This document shows, in pieces, positions 34,837 through 42,865 of a stretch of DNA of 64,000 nucleotides. The stretch lies in NCBI RefSeq assembly GCF_026712245.1, contig NZ_JAPPUY010000001.1:620001-684000 (forward strand), read 5' to 3'. The stretch's first letter is position 1. The number at the start of each line of letters is the position of its first letter. The stretch comes from Roseateles hydrophilus. GTDB lineage: Bacteria; Pseudomonadota; Gammaproteobacteria; Burkholderiales; Burkholderiaceae_C. The notes under the pieces were generated by a model, which had not been told where the DNA came from, ran no database searches, and saw nothing but the letters and a program-made list of their open reading frames with translations. A program made the position numbers and the translations under genes.

Positions 34837-35946
34837 TCAGCGCAGGGCCAGGTCGTCCTCGCTGAAGCGGATGTCGAGCGGCTCGATCAGCAGCTGCTTC
34901 TCGCCCGCCTCCACCGTGCCCGCCACCCAGGCCTGGATGCCGCAGTCGCGCGCCACCTGAGCCGTGCGCTCGGCGTCCTCGGCCTTGACGAAGATCGCAA
35001 AGCCGGCGCCCATGTTCAGCGTGGAGTAGGCCTCACGGTCGTCCTGGCCGGCCTGCTGCTGGATGAACTCCAGCACGGCCGTCTTGGGCGGCACGGTGTG
35101 GATGCGGTAGGTCAGCGCCGACGGGTGGCGCAGCAGCTTGCGCCAGCCGTGGCCGGTGATGTTGGCGCAGTAGTGCGGCGCGATGCCGGCCTTCCACAGC
35201 GCCTCGGTCACGGGCGAGTACAGCGCGGTAGGCGCCAGCAGTGCTTCACCGTAGGTCAGGCCCGGCTCGATCTCGGTCAGGTAGCCCTGCGGCAGGCGCT
35301 CGGCCAGCTTGCGGGCGAGGCTCAGGCCGTTGGCATGGATGCCGCTGGAGGCCAGCAGCACGATGGCGTCACCGGCGCCGAGCTTGTCGCCGACCGACAG
35401 GCGCTCCTTGGGGTTGATCAGGCCGGTGCAGGACGCGGCCAGGTCGATGCGGCCGTCTTCGACGATGCCCGCCAGCGCCGGCGTCTCGCCGCCGCCCCAG
35501 GCCACCTGGCAGGTGTCGCAGGCGGCCTTCCAGCCGGCCACCAGCGCTTGCGCACGCTGAGCGTCGCCGAACCAGTCGCTGCCACCGGCGGCCCAGTAGG
35601 CCTGCACCACCAGCGGCGTGGCGCCGACGGTGATGAGGTCGTTGACCGCCATGGCGATGGTGTCTTGCGCGATGCCGGCGAAGAAGCTCTTGCCGGTCAG
35701 CTTCGCCATCTCGTCGGCCACAAGGGTCTTGGTGCCCAGGCACTCGACGATGGAGGCGACGTAGAACGGGCCCACGTCCACGACATAGGCCGACTCGCCG
35801 CGCGAGGCCTTGACCTCGCTGAAGCCGTGGCTGGTCAGGTGGGATGCGGTGGCGGCGGCGGCACGCTGGGCGGTGACCTTCAGCGGGTCAATCAGGTCGT
35901 AGTTGACGCCGGCTTGGTCGTAGGTGAGGGGGGCTTGCGAGGTCAT
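34837..35946 (-). CDS. AIR synthase (PurM) family protein, divergent
   Basis: The 369-residue protein begins with the PurM-like segment TYDQAGVNYDLIDPLK. It keeps several family landmarks: AQDTIAMAVNDLITVGATPL, GGGETPALAGIVEDGRIDLA, ASSGIHANGLSLAR and TLNMGAGFAIF. It differs at sites conserved in classical PurM: the TDGVGTK loop reads VECLGTK, HITGGGL reads NITGHGW, and the protein is about 20 residues longer than usual. It could be the cell's phosphoribosylformylglycinamidine cyclo-ligase or a paralogue with another ATP-dependent role. I cannot tell whether a classical purM exists elsewhere, so no symbol is given. GATAAT 8 nt before the ATG and no ribosome binding site suggest leaderless expression. 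Confidence 0.8.
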   Translation of the reverse strand: MTSQAPLTYDQAGVNYDLIDPLKVTAQRAAAATASHLTSHGFSEVKASRGESAYVVDVGPFYVASIVECLGTKTLVADEMAKLTGKSFFAGIAQDTIAMAVNDLITVGATPLVVQAYWAAGGSDWFGDAQRAQALVAGWKAACDTCQVAWGGGETPALAGIVEDGRIDLAASCTGLINPKERLSVGDKLGAGDAIVLLASSGIHANGLSLARKLAERLPQGYLTEIEPGLTYGEALLAPTALYSPVTEALWKAGIAPHYCANITGHGWRKLLRHPSALTYRIHTVPPKTAVLEFIQQQAGQDDREAYSTLNMGAGFAIFVKAEDAERTAQVARDCGIQAWVAGTVEAGEKQLLIEPLDIRFSEDDLALR

Positions 35947-35991
35947 GGGCCGGGATTATCCCCGGTGGCCCCACCCATAGAATCGCGGCCC
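35947..35991. promoter_or_regulatory. Back-to-back leaderless promoters of the purM homologue and dnaX
   Basis: In a 45-bp gap, minus-strand GATAAT (35960-35955) lies exactly 8 nt before the purM-type ATG, and plus-strand TAGAAT (35978-35983) lies exactly 8 nt before the dnaX ATG. Each -10 falls where the other gene's -35 would be. Neither gene has a Shine-Dalgarno sequence. Confidence 0.55.
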
Positions 35992-37917
35992 ATGAGTTAT
36001 CTGGTCCTGGCCCGCAAATACCGCCCGCAGAGTTTCGAGCAGCTCGTCGGTCAGGAGCACGTCGTGCAGGCCCTGGCGAACGCGCTGACGCAGGGGCGCC
36101 TGCACCATGCCTACTTGTTCACCGGCACGCGTGGCGTCGGCAAGACGACGGTGTCGCGCATCCTCGCCAAGAGCCTGAACTGCACCGGTGCCGATGGCAC
36201 GGGCGGCATCACGGCCCAGCCCTGCGGCGTGTGCAATGCCTGCCGCGACATCGACTCCGGCCGCTTCGTCGACTACGTGGAGCTGGACGCGGCGTCCAAC
36301 CGCGGCGTCGAGGAGATCTCACAGCTGCTGGACCAGGCGGTCTACAAGCCCGTCGTCGGCCGCTTCAAGGTCTACATGATCGACGAAGTGCACATGCTGT
36401 CGAACACCGCGTTCAACGCGATGCTGAAGACGCTGGAGGAGCCGCCCGAGTACCTGAAGTTTGTGCTGGCCACGACCGACCCGCAGAAGGTGCCCGTCAC
36501 GGTGCTGTCGCGCTGCCTTCAGTTCAACCTGCGGCCCATGGCGGCCGCCGATGTGCAGAGCCACCTGGGCAATGTGCTGGGGGCCGAGAACGTGCCGGCC
36601 GAGCCGGGCGCGCTGCGGCTGCTGTCGCGCGCGGCGCGCGGCTCCATGCGCGACGCACTGTCGCTGACCGACCAGGCCATCGCCTTCGGTGCTGGCAACC
36701 TGACCGAGGCCGGCGTGCGCCAGATGCTGGGCAGCGTGGACCGCGGCCACGTGGTGGCCATCGTCGACGCGCTGGCGGCGGCCAGCGGCGAGGCTGTCGT
36801 GGCGCAGGCCGATGCACTGCGTGGCGCGGGCCTGTCGGCTGCCGGCACGCTGGAGGACCTGGCCTCGCTGTTCCAGCAGATGGCGCTGGCGCAAGCCGCG
36901 CCGGCTGCACTGGACGATGCCGACGGCGAGACCGCCGAGATCCGCCGGCTGGCTGCGGCGCTGCCGGCCGATGAGATCCAGCTGATGTACAGCATGGCGC
37001 TGCACGGCCGCGCCGAGTTGCATCTGGCCCCTGACGAGTACGCCGGGCTGTTGATGGTGCTGCTGCGCATGTTGGCCTTTCGCCCGGCCGGCACGGTGCC
37101 CAAGCCCGTGAAGGCCGCGGCGCTGGTGCGCCCGCCGGCGGTCGCCAAGGCCGTGGTGGCCGTGCCGCTGCCCAAGGCAGTGCCGGCGGTGGCGGATGCC
37201 CCAGCGCCTGCTCCAGCGCTTGCGCCGGCCCCCGTGATCGCCGCGCCGGTCGTGGCGCCTGCGCCCGAGCCTGCACCCGTGCCCGCGCCCGTCGCAGCTG
37301 CCCCGGCGTCGGTGACGGCGCCCAAAGCGTCCGAGCCAGCCGCATCCTTCGGCGCGCGTTTGCGTCCGCGGCCCGTCGAGCAGTCGGCGGCGGACGATGA
37401 GCCCGACTTCGGTGATGGCCCGCCGCCCGACGATGCGCCGCCGCCGTGGATGGACGCTGACGACGCCCCAAGCACCGCTGCGCCCGACGCCCGCGAGCCG
37501 GACGCGCCGCGGCGCATTGAACTGCGCGAGACGCCCGAGGGTGCGCGCTGGGCTGAGCGCATTGCAGCGCTCAACATCCTTGGCATGACCGGCGAGCTGG
37601 CCCGCCAGGCCCAGGCGCTGGGCTGCGAAATGGTGGACGGCCGCGAGGTCTGGCGCCTGCGCGTGGAGCGCGAGTCGCTGCGCGCGCCGGCGCTGGTCGC
37701 CAAGCTCGAAGCCGCGCTGGACGCCAAGCTGCACATTGAGGCCGGCGTGGCCGAAGACTCCATCGCGCTGCGCACCGTCGCCCGCGCAGAAGCGCAGCAG
37801 CGCGCGGCCGAGGACCTGGCCGAGACGCACCCGATGACGCGCACGCTGCTTTCCCAATTCCCGTCGGCACGCATCCTGCCGGGCTCCGTGCAGCCCGTGC
37901 TGACACCTTCAACTTAA
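35992..37917 (+). CDS. dnaX: DNA polymerase III gamma/tau subunit
   Basis: DnaX is the AAA+ clamp-loader subunit of the replicase. The 641-residue protein starts [20 protein letters not shown]. It has Walker [13 protein letters not shown], the zinc-binding cysteines of [10 protein letters not shown], Walker [11 protein letters not shown] and the SRC motif VLSRCLQF. A Pro/Ala-rich linker (about 365-480) leads to a C-terminal tau domain ([20 protein letters not shown]) that should bind the polymerase alpha subunit. No A-rich slippery sequence like that of E. coli is visible, so a short gamma form by frameshifting is not supported. ybaB and recR follow in the conserved order. Confidence 0.97.
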   Translation: MSYLVLARKYRPQSFEQLVGQEHVVQALANALTQGRLHHAYLFTGTRGVGKTTVSRILAKSLNCTGADGTGGITAQPCGVCNACRDIDSGRFVDYVELDAASNRGVEEISQLLDQAVYKPVVGRFKVYMIDEVHMLSNTAFNAMLKTLEEPPEYLKFVLATTDPQKVPVTVLSRCLQFNLRPMAAADVQSHLGNVLGAENVPAEPGALRLLSRAARGSMRDALSLTDQAIAFGAGNLTEAGVRQMLGSVDRGHVVAIVDALAAASGEAVVAQADALRGAGLSAAGTLEDLASLFQQMALAQAAPAALDDADGETAEIRRLAAALPADEIQLMYSMALHGRAELHLAPDEYAGLLMVLLRMLAFRPAGTVPKPVKAAALVRPPAVAKAVVAVPLPKAVPAVADAPAPAPALAPAPVIAAPVVAPAPEPAPVPAPVAAAPASVTAPKASEPAASFGARLRPRPVEQSAADDEPDFGDGPPPDDAPPPWMDADDAPSTAAPDAREPDAPRRIELRETPEGARWAERIAALNILGMTGELARQAQALGCEMVDGREVWRLRVERESLRAPALVAKLEAALDAKLHIEAGVAEDSIALRTVARAEAQQRAAEDLAETHPMTRTLLSQFPSARILPGSVQPVLTPST

Positions 37918-37928
37918 AGGACAAGACC

Positions 37929-38255
37929 ATGATGAAAGGCCAACTCGCCGGCTTGATGAAGCAAGCCCAGGCGATGCAGGACAACCTGAAGAAGGCGCAG
38001 GAAGAGCTCGCCAACGTCGAGGTGGAGGGCCAGAGCGGCGCCGGCCTCGTGAAGGTGCTGATGACCTGCAAGAACGAGGTTCGCCGCGTGACCATCGACC
38101 CCAGCCTGCTGGCCGATGACAAGGACATGCTGGAAGACCTCGTCGCCGCCGCCTTCAACGACGCGGCCCGCCGCGCCGAGGCCACCAGCGCCGAGAAGAT
38201 GGGCAAGCTGACCGCCGGCATGCCGCTGCCCCCGGGCATGAAATTCCCCTTTTGA
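37929..38255 (+). CDS. ybaB: Nucleoid-associated protein YbaB/EbfC
   Basis: The 108-residue protein starts [20 protein letters not shown] and contains [20 protein letters not shown] and [17 protein letters not shown], the YbaB/EbfC core, and ends with PPGMKFPF. It forms dimers that bind DNA without strong sequence preference. It lies 11 bp after dnaX, and its stop overlaps the recR start, as in the widely conserved dnaX-ybaB-recR block. Confidence 0.96.
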   Translation: MMKGQLAGLMKQAQAMQDNLKKAQEELANVEVEGQSGAGLVKVLMTCKNEVRRVTIDPSLLADDKDMLEDLVAAAFNDAARRAEATSAEKMGKLTAGMPLPPGMKFPF

Positions 38256-38833
38256 ACGCACTCGACACGTTGATCGAGGCGCTCAGGCGCCTGCCCGGGG
38301 TGGGCCAGAAGTCGGCCCAGCGCATGGCCTACCACCTGCTGCAGCATGACCGCACGGCCATGCCGCGGCTGGCCGACGCGCTGACGGCGGCGAGCGAGGG
38401 CATCCGCCACTGCGAGCGCTGCCACACCTTCAGCGAGGCGCCGATCTGCAGCGTCTGCGCCGATACCGAGCGCGATGGCCGGCTGCTGTGCGTCGTCGAG
38501 ACGCCGGCCGACCAGGCGGCGCTGGAGCGCACTGGCTCCTACCGGGGCTACTACTTCGTGCTGCTGGGGCGGCTGTCGCCGCTGGACGGCGTGAGCACGC
38601 GCGAAATCGGCGCGGCCGAGCTGCTGGTGCGGGCCTCGGAGGCCGGTGTCGGCGAGGTCATCCTCGCCACCAGCTTCACCGCCGAGGGCGAGGCGACGGC
38701 GCATGTGCTGGCTGAGGCCTTGCGCGTGCGCGGCATCAAGTCCACGCGGCTGGCGCGCGGCGTGCCGGTGGGCAGCGAGCTGGAGTATGTGGACCTGGGC
38801 ACCATCGCCCATGCATTGACGGATCGCCGTTGA
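38252..38833 (+). CDS. recR: Recombination protein RecR
   Basis: RecR works with RecF and RecO to load RecA at single-stranded gaps. The 193-residue protein has a helix-hairpin-helix ([20 protein letters not shown]), a C4 zinc finger ([16 protein letters not shown]) and a TOPRIM domain ([29 protein letters not shown]). It begins with TTG at 38252, overlapping the ybaB stop as TTGA. No ATG lies near the conserved N-terminus ([16 protein letters not shown]), so a TTG start with termination-reinitiation is the best model. Confidence 0.95.
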   Translation: MNALDTLIEALRRLPGVGQKSAQRMAYHLLQHDRTAMPRLADALTAASEGIRHCERCHTFSEAPICSVCADTERDGRLLCVVETPADQAALERTGSYRGYYFVLLGRLSPLDGVSTREIGAAELLVRASEAGVGEVILATSFTAEGEATAHVLAEALRVRGIKSTRLARGVPVGSELEYVDLGTIAHALTDRR

Positions 38834-38846
38834 AGGAGGCCACCGG

Positions 38847-39239
38847 ATGACCATCGCCCAACTCTGCCTGCTGGTGGCCTGTGTGCTGCCCGTCCTTTGC
38901 GCCGGGCTGGCCAAGTCCAAGGGCTTTGGCAAGCGCCGCCGGGATGGCGGCTTCGACAACCACGCACCGCGCGAATGGCTGGCCCTGCTGCAGGGCTGGC
39001 AGGCCCGCGCCAACGCGGCGCAGGCCAACAGCTGGGAGGCGCTGCCCGTCTTCATCGCGGGGCTTTTCGTGGCGCATCAGCACCAGGCCGCCCAGGCCAC
39101 GGTGGATGCGCTGGCTGCGGGCTTCATTGCCGCACGCCTGGCCTTCATCGGCCTGTACCTGGCCGACCAGGCCTGGCTGCGATCGGTGGTGTGGGTGGCC
39201 GGCCTGGCGGCCTGCGTGGCGCTGTTCTTCGTGCGCTGA
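38847..39239 (+). CDS. MAPEG family membrane protein
   Basis: The 130-residue protein has four hydrophobic segments (about residues 3-20, 62-82, 88-108 and 112-129). Between the first two it has DNHAPREWLALLQGWQARANAAQANSWEA in outline, with the R-A-N-A-A-Q-N-E pattern typical of MAPEG proteins (membrane-associated proteins in eicosanoid and glutathione metabolism). Bacterial members have no firmly known substrate. GAAGGAGG lies 9 nt before the ATG. It follows recR by 13 bp and converges on the transglycosylase gene. Confidence 0.85.
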   Translation: MTIAQLCLLVACVLPVLCAGLAKSKGFGKRRRDGGFDNHAPREWLALLQGWQARANAAQANSWEALPVFIAGLFVAHQHQAAQATVDALAAGFIAARLAFIGLYLADQAWLRSVVWVAGLAACVALFFVR

Positions 39240-39257
39240 GGCCGCCGGCCGCGTCGT

Positions 39258-40847
39258 TCAGCGCGCGGCCGACGCGACAGCGTTGCGGCCCTGGCCGCCG
39301 CGTTCCTTGGCCAGCGTGCGCGCTGCCGTGGCCTTGGCGGCCCGGGCGCTGGCCTTGGCCTTGGCGCTGCTGCGCGTGGACGCCGAGGCCTTGGCCACCG
39401 TGGTGGGCTTGAAGGCGGTGTAGACGACGACGGCCTGGCCCGGCTTGAAGCGGGCGCTGCGGCCAACGTTGTTCCACTGGGCCACCTGCTCGGCCTTGAC
39501 CTTGTAGCGCGCGGCGATGCCGGCCACGGTGTCGCTCTTGCCGGCCTTGACGCTGATGCGGCGCAGCGGCGGCGCATCGGGGGCCAGGCTCAGGCTGGCG
39601 GTGTCGGCCAGGCGCTCGGAGACGTCGTCGCGCACATGCTCGGCGCGCGGCACCAGCAGCGTGGAGCCGGCCTTGACCAGCATCTTGGGCGGAATGCGGT
39701 TGAGCTCGCGCAGCGCCGCCTCGGCCATGCCGGTGCGTCGGGCCGCTTCGGCCGGGCTCATGGTCTTGGGCACGACCCAGGCCGTCCAGGTGGCCAGCGG
39801 GCCGGGGTGGCGGGCCAGCTTCTCGGCGAAGGCGCTGGCCTGCTCGTAGGGCAGCAGCACCTGCGGCGTGGCGGCCGCCAGGATGACGGGCTTGTTCATC
39901 TGCGGGTTGAACTGCTGGAAGGTCTCCAGCGACAACCCGGCCAGCTCGGCGGCCAGCGCCACGTCGAGGTCGCGCTCGATCTTGACGCTCAGGAAGTAGG
40001 GATGGTTGGCCACCGGCGGCAGGCTCAAAGCGAAGCGCTCCGGTGCCAGCACGATGTTCTTCACCGCCTGCAGCTTGGGCACGTAGTAGCGCGTTTCGTC
40101 GGGCAGCTTGAGGCTGGCGTAGTCGGTCGGCCGGCCCAGGCGCTGGTTGCGCGCGATGGCCTTCTGCACATTGCCCTGGCCCCAGTTGTAGGCGGCCAGT
40201 GCCAGGTGCCAGTCGCCGAACATCTTGTGCAGGCGGCCGAGGTAGTCGAGCGCTGCGCGCGTGGAGGCCAGCACATCGCGGCGGTCGTCGCGGAAGATGT
40301 TCTGCTTGAGGTCGAAGTCGCGGCCGGTGGCGGGCATGAACTGCCACATGCCGGTGGCCTTGGCGCTGGACACCGCGTGCGTGACGAAGGCGCTCTCGAT
40401 GAAGGGCAGCAGCGCCAGCTCGGTGGGCATGCCGCGCTTCTCGACCTCGTCGACGATGTGGAACAGGTAGCGGCTGCCGCGCGTCGTCATGCGGTCCACG
40501 TAGTCGGGCCGGGCGCTGTACCAGGCCTCGGCCTTGCGCACCCAGTCGTCGTCCAGGTCCTGCAGCTGGAAGCCCTTGCGCACGCGGGCCCACAGGTCGG
40601 CGTTGGCGTCGGGGGCGTCGAGGTCGACCTTCTCGCCGGGGCGCAGGCTGTCTTCCAGCAGGTCGGCGCCCATGGCGCGCAGGGCAACCGGCGCCGCAGC
40701 CTCGGGGGCGGGCGCGGTGTCGACGGCGGGTGTGGGGGCGGGGAGGGCGGCCGGCTCCGCGGTGGGCGCGGGCGGCGGGGTGGTTGTGGCGCAGGCGGTG
40801 AGCAACACCGCGATGGCCAGGGGGGCGAGTCGATGGAGCAGCGTCAT
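39258..40847 (-). CDS. mltD: MltD-type membrane-bound lytic transglycosylase with LysM domain
   Basis: The enzyme cleaves the glycan strands of peptidoglycan. The 529-residue lipoprotein has a signal peptide with lipobox LTAC (Cys 19) and a Pro/Ala linker. The SLT catalytic domain (about 130-270) has the catalytic Glu in ALLPFIESAF, the motif SAKATGMWQFMPATGR, and AAYNWGQGNVQKA. LysM-like segments follow, including a clear one near the C-terminus (ISVKAGKSDTVAGIAARYKV), and a Lys/Ala-rich tail. An in-frame ATG at 40865 is possible, but 40847 puts the lipobox at the usual distance. It overlaps the gloB stop by 4 bp, so the two are coupled. Confidence 0.92.
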   Translation of the reverse strand: MTLLHRLAPLAIAVLLTACATTTPPPAPTAEPAALPAPTPAVDTAPAPEAAAPVALRAMGADLLEDSLRPGEKVDLDAPDANADLWARVRKGFQLQDLDDDWVRKAEAWYSARPDYVDRMTTRGSRYLFHIVDEVEKRGMPTELALLPFIESAFVTHAVSSAKATGMWQFMPATGRDFDLKQNIFRDDRRDVLASTRAALDYLGRLHKMFGDWHLALAAYNWGQGNVQKAIARNQRLGRPTDYASLKLPDETRYYVPKLQAVKNIVLAPERFALSLPPVANHPYFLSVKIERDLDVALAAELAGLSLETFQQFNPQMNKPVILAAATPQVLLPYEQASAFAEKLARHPGPLATWTAWVVPKTMSPAEAARRTGMAEAALRELNRIPPKMLVKAGSTLLVPRAEHVRDDVSERLADTASLSLAPDAPPLRRISVKAGKSDTVAGIAARYKVKAEQVAQWNNVGRSARFKPGQAVVVYTAFKPTTVAKASASTRSSAKAKASARAAKATAARTLAKERGGQGRNAVASAAR

Positions 40848-41638
40848 CGGAATCCGTTCTTCCATTCGCGCAGGGTGGCGAAGACGTCGACCGGGCTGGG
40901 CTCGGCCGGGAGTTGGAGGGGGGCGTGGCGCCATGCGGCGTCCTGCAGCGCCGGTTCGTGGCAGCGCAGGAAGGGGTTGATCTGGCGTTCGGTGGCGATG
41001 CGGCCCGGCAGCGTGGGCTGGCCGGCAGCGCGCTGGGCTTCGCACCAGCCTGCGTAGGCGGCCAGCGCGGGGTTGGCCGGGTCCACTTCGAGGGCGAAGC
41101 GCAGGTTGGACAGCGTGTACTCGTGGGCGCAGCACACGCGCGTCTGCGGCGGCAGCGCGGCGAGCGCCTGCAGCGACGCATGCAGCTGGGCCGGCGTGCC
41201 CTCGAACAGGCGGCCGCAGCCGGCGCTGAACAGCGTGTCGCCGCAGAACAGCAGCGGGTCAGCGTCCACGGGCTGGGCGAAGTAGGCGATGTGGCCGGCG
41301 GTGTGGCCGGGCACGTCCAGCACCGTCAGGCGCAGGCCCAGCAGCGTGACGTGGTCACCACCGCGCAGGCGTGTGACGGGTTCGGGCAGGCGCTCCCGGG
41401 CGGGGCCGTAGACGGGGCCTTGCAGCCGGCTGCGCAGCGCGTCCACGCCGCCGACGTGATCGCCGTGGTGGTGGGTCAATAGAATGCCCGCCAGCGTCAG
41501 GCCTCGTGCGTCGAGTGCCGCGATCACCGGTGCGGCGTCGCCGGGATCGACGACCAGGGCCTCGTGGCCGTTGTCCAGCAGCCAGAGGTAGTTGTCGTCG
41601 AAAGCAGAGAGAGGCGTGAGCGTCAACGTGAGCGTCAC
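40844..41638 (-). CDS. gloB: Hydroxyacylglutathione hydrolase (glyoxalase II)
   Basis: GloB hydrolyses S-D-lactoylglutathione to D-lactate and glutathione, the second step of methylglyoxal detoxification. The 264-residue metallo-beta-lactamase-fold protein has LSAFDDNYLWLL at the N-terminus, the metal-binding LTHHHGDHVGG, DVPGHTAGHIAYF, FCGDTLFSAGCGRLFEG and CAHEYTLSNLRFA. The C-terminal ERQINPFLR is also typical. The start is taken as GTG 41638; no ATG lies near the conserved N-terminus. A perfect TATAAT on the minus strand (41657-41652) lies 13 nt upstream. The start region overlaps that of the divergent methyltransferase gene. Confidence 0.94.
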   Translation of the reverse strand: MTLTLTLTPLSAFDDNYLWLLDNGHEALVVDPGDAAPVIAALDARGLTLAGILLTHHHGDHVGGVDALRSRLQGPVYGPARERLPEPVTRLRGGDHVTLLGLRLTVLDVPGHTAGHIAYFAQPVDADPLLFCGDTLFSAGCGRLFEGTPAQLHASLQALAALPPQTRVCCAHEYTLSNLRFALEVDPANPALAAYAGWCEAQRAAGQPTLPGRIATERQINPFLRCHEPALQDAAWRHAPLQLPAEPSPVDVFATLREWKNGFR

Positions 41639-42365
41639 CAGTAAAGAGCCGATTATAGATTTGGCAGCCTGGCTGCAGACCCCGCCGGGCCGCTACCTGC
41701 TGGCCTGGGAGCAGGGCCAGGTGGACGCCGCGGTGGCCGACCTGTTCGGCTTCCATGCGTTGCAGCTGGGCCTGCCCGAGCTCGATGGCCTGCACGCCAA
41801 CCGCATGCCGCACCGCTGGCTGGTGGGGCGCGACCTGCACTGCGAGTTCGAGGCCCTGCCGTTCGAGAGCGCCAGCCTGGACCTGGTGGTGCTGCCCCAT
41901 GCGCTGGAGCTGGCCGATGACGCCCACGCGCTGCTGCGCGAGGTCGAGCGCGTGCTGCGGCCCGAGGGGCGGCTCATCGTGTTCGGCCTGAATCCGGCCA
42001 GCCTGTGGGGGCTGCGCCAGAACCTGGGCCGCCTCAAGCGGCGTAGCGAGCCCTATCTGCCCCGCGAGGGCGACTTCATCGGCTACTGGCGGCTGCGCGA
42101 CTGGCTCAAGCTGCTGAGCTTTGAGGTCGAGGCGGCGCGCTTCGGCGTCTACCGCCCGCCGCTGCGTACCGAGGCCTGGCTGGCCCGCTGGCAGTGGGTG
42201 GAGGCCGTGGGCGCACGCTGGTGGCCGGTGCTGGGCGCCGTCTACTTCATCCAGGCCATCAAGCGCGTGAACGGCACGCGCATGGTCGGCCTGGCCCGCA
42301 ATCAGCGCCGGGCCGCACAGAAGGCGCCCGCCGTTGCCCTGAATCATCATCAGAACAAGAAATGA
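41628..42365 (+). CDS. Class I SAM-dependent methyltransferase
   Basis: A methyltransferase domain of about 245 residues. Residues about 75-125 show [20 protein letters not shown] and [20 protein letters not shown], the motif II-III region of class I enzymes; the usual glycine-rich SAM loop is weak. Such proteins are common beside gloB and rnhA in betaproteobacteria, but the substrate is unknown. The start is uncertain: GTG 41628 is the best in-frame codon, which makes it overlap gloB's start by 11 bp on the opposite strand. The stop overlaps the rnhA start (ATGA), so the two are translationally coupled. Confidence 0.82.
   Translation: MSVTSKEPIIDLAAWLQTPPGRYLLAWEQGQVDAAVADLFGFHALQLGLPELDGLHANRMPHRWLVGRDLHCEFEALPFESASLDLVVLPHALELADDAHALLREVERVLRPEGRLIVFGLNPASLWGLRQNLGRLKRRSEPYLPREGDFIGYWRLRDWLKLLSFEVEAARFGVYRPPLRTEAWLARWQWVEAVGARWWPVLGAVYFIQAIKRVNGTRMVGLARNQRRAAQKAPAVALNHHQNKK
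41652..41657 (-). promoter_or_regulatory. -10 element of gloB
   Basis: TATAAT on the minus strand is a perfect -10, 13 nt before the gloB GTG. No -35 is visible. It lies inside the 5' coding part of the divergent methyltransferase gene. Confidence 0.45.
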
Positions 42366-42847
42366 CCGATACCCCCAAGCCTGCGCCTGCCATCAAGAAG
42401 CCGCAGGTCACCATCTACACCGACGGCGCCTGCAAGGGCAATCCGGGCCCTGGCGGCTGGGGCGCCTGGCTGTCCAGCGGCGGGCATGACAAGGAGCTGT
42501 TCGGCGGCGAGCGCGAGACCACCAACAACCGCATGGAGCTGATGGCGCCCATCGAGGCGCTGGCCTCGCTCAAGCGCAGCTGCGAGGTGGTGGTCTATCT
42601 GGACAGCGAGTACGTGCGCAAGGGCATCACCGAGTGGATCCTCAATTGGCAGCGCCGCGGCTGGAAGACCGCCGACGGCAAGCCGGTCAAGAACGCCGAC
42701 CTGTGGATGCGGCTGGACGCGCTGCGCAAGCTGCATGCGGTGGAGTGGCGCTGGGTGAAGGGCCATGCCGGCGACCCCGGCAACGAGCGCGCCGACATGC
42801 TGGCCAACAAGGGCGTGGCCTCGATCAGTAAAGTGCGCCCCACCTAA
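42362..42847 (+). CDS. rnhA: Ribonuclease HI
   Basis: RNase HI degrades the RNA of RNA-DNA hybrids. The 161-residue protein has the four catalytic acidic residues in their usual motifs: Asp in [16 protein letters not shown], Glu in [13 protein letters not shown], Asp in [12 protein letters not shown] and Asp in [10 protein letters not shown], with [14 protein letters not shown] before the last. Its start overlaps the methyltransferase stop by 4 bp. It is not followed by dnaQ, its frequent neighbour in other proteobacteria. Confidence 0.97.
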   Translation: MTDTPKPAPAIKKPQVTIYTDGACKGNPGPGGWGAWLSSGGHDKELFGGERETTNNRMELMAPIEALASLKRSCEVVVYLDSEYVRKGITEWILNWQRRGWKTADGKPVKNADLWMRLDALRKLHAVEWRWVKGHAGDPGNERADMLANKGVASISKVRPT

Positions 42848-42865
42848 ACCTCGCGGGGATTGCCC

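Noticed and set aside
37080-37480. Possible programmed frameshift in dnaX for a short gamma form.
   Set aside because: No A-rich slippery heptamer of the E. coli type is seen in the Pro/Ala-rich linker; the frame is open to the normal tau C-terminus.
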